DNA from: Asparagopsis taxiformis
Taxonomy: Eukaryota > Rhodophyta > Florideophyceae > Bonnemaisoniales > Bonnemaisoniaceae
Direction of reading: 5' to 3'
Assembly (NCBI GenBank): GCA_030407315.1
Contig: JALQPE010001780.1
Location: forward strand, 1 to 64,000
Length of the DNA: 64,000 bases
The notes below the pieces were generated by a model. That model searched no databases, was not told the origin of the DNA, and saw only the letters and a program-made list of their open reading frames with translations. Below, in pieces: positions 60,131-64,000 of this stretch (positions within the stretch are counted from its first letter, which is position 1; every line of letters begins with the position of its first letter). A program made the translations under genes and the position numbers.

Positions 60131-60853
60131 ATGCTCTTGACTGCCTTTGTTTTATCATCACCTATCCGCTATTCTTCTCCATCCAAATCTGCGCGTCAAA
60201 CAACATCCTCCTACCATCAGCTGCGACGTACAAACCCTGTCCTCGTAACACACTCTTCTTTCCTGCCATCTCTGCCCACAATCAACTCTTCAACCAGCCC
60301 ATTGCACTATTCATCCCATTCTTCGCAACGCATTGCCACGAAATGCGCTTGGCAATCAGATGCCAATGAAACACCAACAAAATTCATCTCCGATTCATGC
60401 ACCACCCTGATCTACACGATAATCCCATGTATTCTCACAGGGCACATAGTTCTACCAGCAATCGGCCAAGAGGTATCAACGGCTGTTGAAGAACAACTTC
60501 CGCAGCAGGGTATCTGGAATCAAATCATGGATGCTCTCGCCGAAGATACGCCGCTGTTCAACCTTCTTGTGAAGCTCGTCTTCATCTCTTTGATTTATAT
60601 CACCGTTGGAACGATAATTCTAAGCATCGACTCTTTCATCGTCAATCGTAACGACAAGCGCAACCGCAAGCTGGTCAAAGAACGGGTGGAAAATGCGGGT
60701 AAAAAGGACCCAAAGGGAAATCCGTCATCGGGTCTCAATCGCCAACAGAGAAGGATGGAAAAGAAAATGAAGGAGCAGGAACAAAGGGAACAGAAACGGA
60801 AAGCCAAGAAGGATACTGTAGCCAAAACTTCTGGTGATGACAAACTGACTTGA
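60131..60853 (+). CDS. Putative organelle-targeted membrane protein
   Basis: 240 residues from the ATG at 60131. Residues 1-80 are Ser/Thr/Pro/Leu-rich and nearly free of acid, ending near RIATKCAW, compatible with a plastid presequence. Two hydrophobic segments follow (about 93-112 TTLIYTIIPCILTGHIVLPAI; about 145-170 LFNLLVKLVFISLIYITVGTIIL), then a Lys/Arg/Glu/Gln coiled coil (NRQQRRMEKKMKEQEQREQKRKAKKD). No family recognised. It is followed by the GET2-like gene on the other strand, 88 bp away. Confidence 0.55.
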   Translation: MLLTAFVLSSPIRYSSPSKSARQTTSSYHQLRRTNPVLVTHSSFLPSLPTINSSTSPLHYSSHSSQRIATKCAWQSDANETPTKFISDSCTTLIYTIIPCILTGHIVLPAIGQEVSTAVEEQLPQQGIWNQIMDALAEDTPLFNLLVKLVFISLIYITVGTIILSIDSFIVNRNDKRNRKLVKERVENAGKKDPKGNPSSGLNRQQRRMEKKMKEQEQREQKRKAKKDTVAKTSGDDKLT

Positions 60854-60941
60854 CCGATTCTTCTCACCTTCACCCACACTCTTTGATGTAAACAATTCAC
60901 ACTGCTTTCGCCTCATTCCACTACGCCATGGCACATGCAGT

Positions 60942-61574
60942 CTATATCATCTTGTCAATTATATACCAAGAACACAAGAATGATAACATGAATACTGCAA
61001 AATCACCCGCCACATAACTGAGAACTGCGACATACTTGCCGGCTCCCATAATCATACTCAGCGGCGATGTCGATGTACCATTAGCTGACAAACTAGCCGT
61101 CAATGCACGCCACACATCCCGTAAAACAAGCGGTGCAATGAACACCAGTTCCAGAAGAAGGAAAAGCTCCACCATAGAAATACGCCAATCAACTACCTGT
61201 TGTCTAGAAATCACAATCGTCCTCGCAATTGCCACAGTAGCAAACAGCAAAATCCTCTGCAATTGTGTCGGAAACGCAGCAAATACAGGCAGTCGATCTG
61301 CAGGACGCCTGTGTTGACCGCCATTGGGCATTCGTAGCGCGTTCAGTGTCTCAGGCGTCGGCATGGACGTCAATATCGGAACAGACGGTTCAGATGTCGC
61401 GTCGGAAGATCGGTCGCGTACAGGCTCGGGAGCCTGTACCGATTCGGATGGCATTGTGCTCGGCGGCTTGGTATGGTTACCGGATGCATATGCCATTCGT
61501 GCCGCTTTCTTGGCCAGAATTTTTTGACGCCGCTGCTCTGCCTTTTCGGCGCTTGATAGTTGTTCAGATTGCAT
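60942..61574 (-). CDS. GET2/CAMLG-like ER receptor subunit
   Basis: 210 residues. Near the N-terminus a basic motif EKAEQRRQKILAKKAARMAYASG resembles the cytosolic Arg-rich region by which Get2 or CAMLG binds the Get3 ATPase. A polar Pro/Ser/Glu linker and three C-terminal membrane segments follow (about 105-125 IQRILLFATVAIARTIVI; 132-155 ISMVELFLLLELVFIAPLVL; 183-208 YVAVLSYVAGDFAVFMLSFLCSW). One motif plus three TMs fits the family; sequence identity elsewhere is low, so the call is inference. Role would be insertion of tail-anchored proteins into the ER. It is divergent from FEX. Confidence 0.6.
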   Translation of the reverse strand: MQSEQLSSAEKAEQRRQKILAKKAARMAYASGNHTKPPSTMPSESVQAPEPVRDRSSDATSEPSVPILTSMPTPETLNALRMPNGGQHRRPADRLPVFAAFPTQLQRILLFATVAIARTIVISRQQVVDWRISMVELFLLLELVFIAPLVLRDVWRALTASLSANGTSTSPLSMIMGAGKYVAVLSYVAGDFAVFMLSFLCSWYIIDKMI

Positions 61575-61867
61575 TGCGAGTTGCTTTTTCTATGGCTTGA
61601 CGCGGTTCAGACTGGACTGGTGGCGTTGGGGACGATGGTGCGAGTGCTCATGTGTTGTTGCTGCACTGACAGACCAGTTGTCTGTAATTTGTCGAAACTT
61701 GGATGTATGATATATCAAAGGTTGTCGAAATGAAACGTGTAAGATGTGAAATCAATGGCCAGTAGATCAGGTCTGGCAGCCGCAGACTTATCTCAAGACG
61801 GATGGAGAAATGTAGCGCGCGTCATAGTATTATCATGTAGTTGGATAGCAATTAAGTGTGCCAAGGC

Positions 61868-62949
61868 ATGAACAGTTCGTCCTCCGTAATTCAAACGCTC
61901 ACCCTGAGTATATCGGCAATATGCGGTGTTTTAACACGGGTATCTGTCGACCGTCTTTTCGGACCACAAGGTGCCGATATAACTTCATCAACCACCGCAC
62001 TCTTTTTTGACCTCCCCGCCAACTTTCTCGGTTGTTTCATAATTGCATTCTACAATGAATGGAACAAGGCATTGTCATTTTCACCCGTTATAACCCTAGC
62101 AATTTCGACCGGATATGCAGGCTCTGTCACGAGTATGTTACCCTCATTTCGCATACATCTCGCCCGTTTATCGCCTTCTGACACGCGAACAAACTTTGCA
62201 CAGCATTTGCGTCATGGAATTTTCAGGTGATCCGAATGTTCGCTCGAGGACATTGGCTACCAGCTCTCATCGCGATTGTCCTCGGACTTTCTACATCTTT
62301 GTTTGCCCTTCTCTTTGGCCAGGACATGGGCGTGTTACTGGTCGCCTTTTCCAGGTCAAAGCAGCTTATTCATGTTCCGCCATCGATTCAAGAAACGACA
62401 GATGAGGAAGAGAGGAAAACTATAGATGGCACTATGCAAACCACCACGTCTCCTGCTGAGAGCAATTTGAATCGTAGTCTACAGGCAACACAACGCGTTG
62501 TGATTCTGATTTTTGTGTTTTCGTCTCTATTATCGGGCTGTATCGTCGGTGCTGTGTTGGACGTGGACGCACCAATTCGACGCGGATACTGGGGCAGTGC
62601 AGCTTTAGCTCCGATTGGAGCTGTGACGCGATGGAAATTGTCACGCCTGAATGCCCGATCAAGCAGGTTTCCGATCGGAACTTTTACTGCGAACATCGCC
62701 GCTGTAGTTCTGGATACAGCCATTGGAGCAGCAATTTTAGTTCACACAAATACGTCTACCACTGCGCGCATATTTTTAGACGCAATCATCACAGGAATCG
62801 GAGGAGCGCTCAGCACAGTATCTACCTGGATGGTTGAGATACATTCGCTCAGCACTGCTTACAGGTACTTATACATAGTATCGACAATTGTCACTGCGCA
62901 GGCATTAGGCCTGCTAGTTTATGGAACCACATTTTGGGCAGTCACGTGA
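61868..62949 (+). CDS. FEX: FEX fluoride exporter (tandem CrcB)
   Basis: Exons 61868-62132 and 62204-62949 with a 71-nt intron (GTATGT...GCACAG). The splice joins GSVT to TFASWNFQ, restoring the CrcB motif GxxTTFSSW; both exons are out of frame without it. 336 residues: two CrcB-like repeats, each of about four membrane segments, joined by a Thr/Glu-rich linker. The second repeat has GTFTANIAAVVLD and TGIGGALSTVSTWMVEI. In the first, LPANFLGCF is the equivalent of the N-G motif. The family forms a Na-independent fluoride channel at the plasma membrane. Confidence 0.92.
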
Positions 62950-63181
62950 TAACACAATACCAATTTCGGTAAGTGCGTAACACACGGAGTTTCTCAAACG
63001 TCCAAACCATTTCCAACTCGGGTAATTCTCTTGTTCCAACTTTCAACCCAGGTAGCATTACCTTCCACGGCATTGATTTCTGGGGCTGCGAAATCCTGCT
63101 ACTACATCGTCGAGTAGGTGTCCACTAGGCACTCAATCTGCAGAACTCGAGCATTCATTCAGCCCAAGGCAGGATGATAAC

Positions 63182-64000
63182 CTATTGAACAGTCACACTC
63201 TTCGCCAGCGATCTGGAATCATTTGACATGGGGACAAAAACGGTGAGTTAGTAAACCGGTTCGTTTTCGGAATAATCGCCGCGCCACTCGGAATGAAACA
63301 TGTGAACAAACCTTGGTTGATCGACATTGAGGCCACGCGCAACGGCAAGATGATAACTCAACAATTGCATCGGAATGATGCTCAATACTGCTTGAAGACA
63401 GTCGACAGTCTCCGGCACAAGCACCAGTTCGGCCTTATCTGAGAACATCTCTATATCTTTATCACCTTGTGTGCCGACAAGAATCATATTCGAAATACCT
63501 CCACGCGCCGTGAGTTGGTGAAGCGCATTTTGAATCTTTGACGAACATGAATCCTTATTCGCGAACAGAATCACAGGCATATTTTCATCGACGAGTGCGA
63601 GCGGTCCGTGCTTGAGTTCACCGGCGTGAATTCCTTCTGTGTGAATATAACTCAACTCCTTGATCTTCAACGCGCCCTCTAAACATGTCGCATACTGGAA
63701 TCCTCTTCCAAACAACAGAATGGAGGAGTTTTCACGATAATGTTCCGCAATACGCTTCATCTGCTCATCGATTTTCTCGAGAGTGGTTTTCACCAGTTCT
63801 GGTAGCGCGACCAAAGCCTCGAAGATCTGTCGACGCCTCTTCTGCTTGGCACGGGAATCGATGCTGAGCTGCAGTGCGATGATGACCATGGCGATAATCT
63901 GGGACGTGTACGCCTTAGTGGACGCGACACCAATCTCGGCACCGGCGTTGAGATGCACGCCACAATCAGTCAAACGGGCTATACTGCTACCGACGACGTT
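63182..64000 (-). CDS. GFAT: Glutamine:fructose-6-phosphate amidotransferase, 3' part
   Basis: The 5' end lies outside the window. Last exons 64000-63312 and 63212-63182 flank a 99-nt intron (GTTTGT, TACTAAC branch, TTCCAG). The 31-nt terminal exon completes DQPR to SLAKSVTVQ, the family C-terminus; without it the frame continues into unrelated residues. Visible: VVGSSIAR, AGAEIGVASTKAYTSQ (end of SIS 1), GRGFQYATCLEGALKIKEL and THGPLAL-type HGPLALV (SIS 2). The full enzyme makes glucosamine-6-phosphate from fructose-6-phosphate and glutamine, the first step to UDP-GlcNAc. Only the isomerase half is seen here. Confidence 0.95.

Noticed and set aside
61856..62230. 124-codon plus frame at the FEX start
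   Set aside because: Its 3' part is intron; the real exon ends at 62132.

Overview
The window looks like nuclear DNA of a florideophyte red alga, Chondrus-like. This is inferred: no rRNA, plastid gene or other species marker is present. The support is a compact eukaryotic layout with short, rare introns (seven found, 60 to 99 nt, GT-AG, often with a CTAAC branch site), two membrane-anchored carbohydrate sulfotransferases as expected for a maker of sulfated galactans, a nuclear plastid-type translation factor IF-1, and blocks of LTR retrotransposon between gene-rich stretches. By eye I found no tRNA, rRNA or CRISPR array.

Positions 1-17,300 are a transposon graveyard. A Ty3/gypsy element lies on the minus strand (1-6660, cut by the window edge). 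Next come a frameshifted gag-like relic (6661-7784) and a repeat-rich stretch with several copies of an 8-bp palindrome, a 1.1-kb G-starved segment and a perfect hairpin. Then comes an intact 557-residue 2-oxoglutarate/Fe(II) oxygenase gene (10122-11795). After it sits a second copy of the same retroelement family (11858-15309) with an unusual structure: gag only, no pol, and its two LTRs in inverted rather than direct orientation, with the inner LTR terminus joined precisely to the gag break. A Tigger/jerky-type transposase broken by one stop codon follows (15350-16765).

Positions 18,270-64,000 are mostly single-copy housekeeping genes, many in convergent or divergent pairs. In order: sulfotransferase, ER FKBP, TAF9, signal peptide peptidase, a 4-kb gene-poor stretch (22.7-26.8 kb), bHLH factor, RanBP1, a Cys-tailed low-complexity protein, methyltransferase-like protein, AT-hook protein, atypical SDR, plastid IF-1, a TPVR-motif nuclear protein, BAP31, CRC/tesmin factor, V-ATPase subunit F, REV1, a putative plastid protein, second sulfotransferase, ribosomal protein L35, kynurenine-type aminotransferase, a small membrane protein, DnaJ/TPR protein, SUN-domain protein, a putative organellar membrane protein, GET2/CAMLG-like protein, FEX fluoride channel, and the 3' part of glutamine:fructose-6-phosphate amidotransferase.

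The genes do not form operons. Recurrent themes are the ER/secretory pathway (FKBP2, SPP, BAP31, GET2-like, two sulfotransferases, V-ATPase), the nuclear envelope and transport (SUN, RanBP1), and transcription (TAF9, bHLH, CRC factor). Coding models were corrected by locating introns and the first ATG by hand; several obvious open frames begin with a non-ATG codon upstream of the true start.
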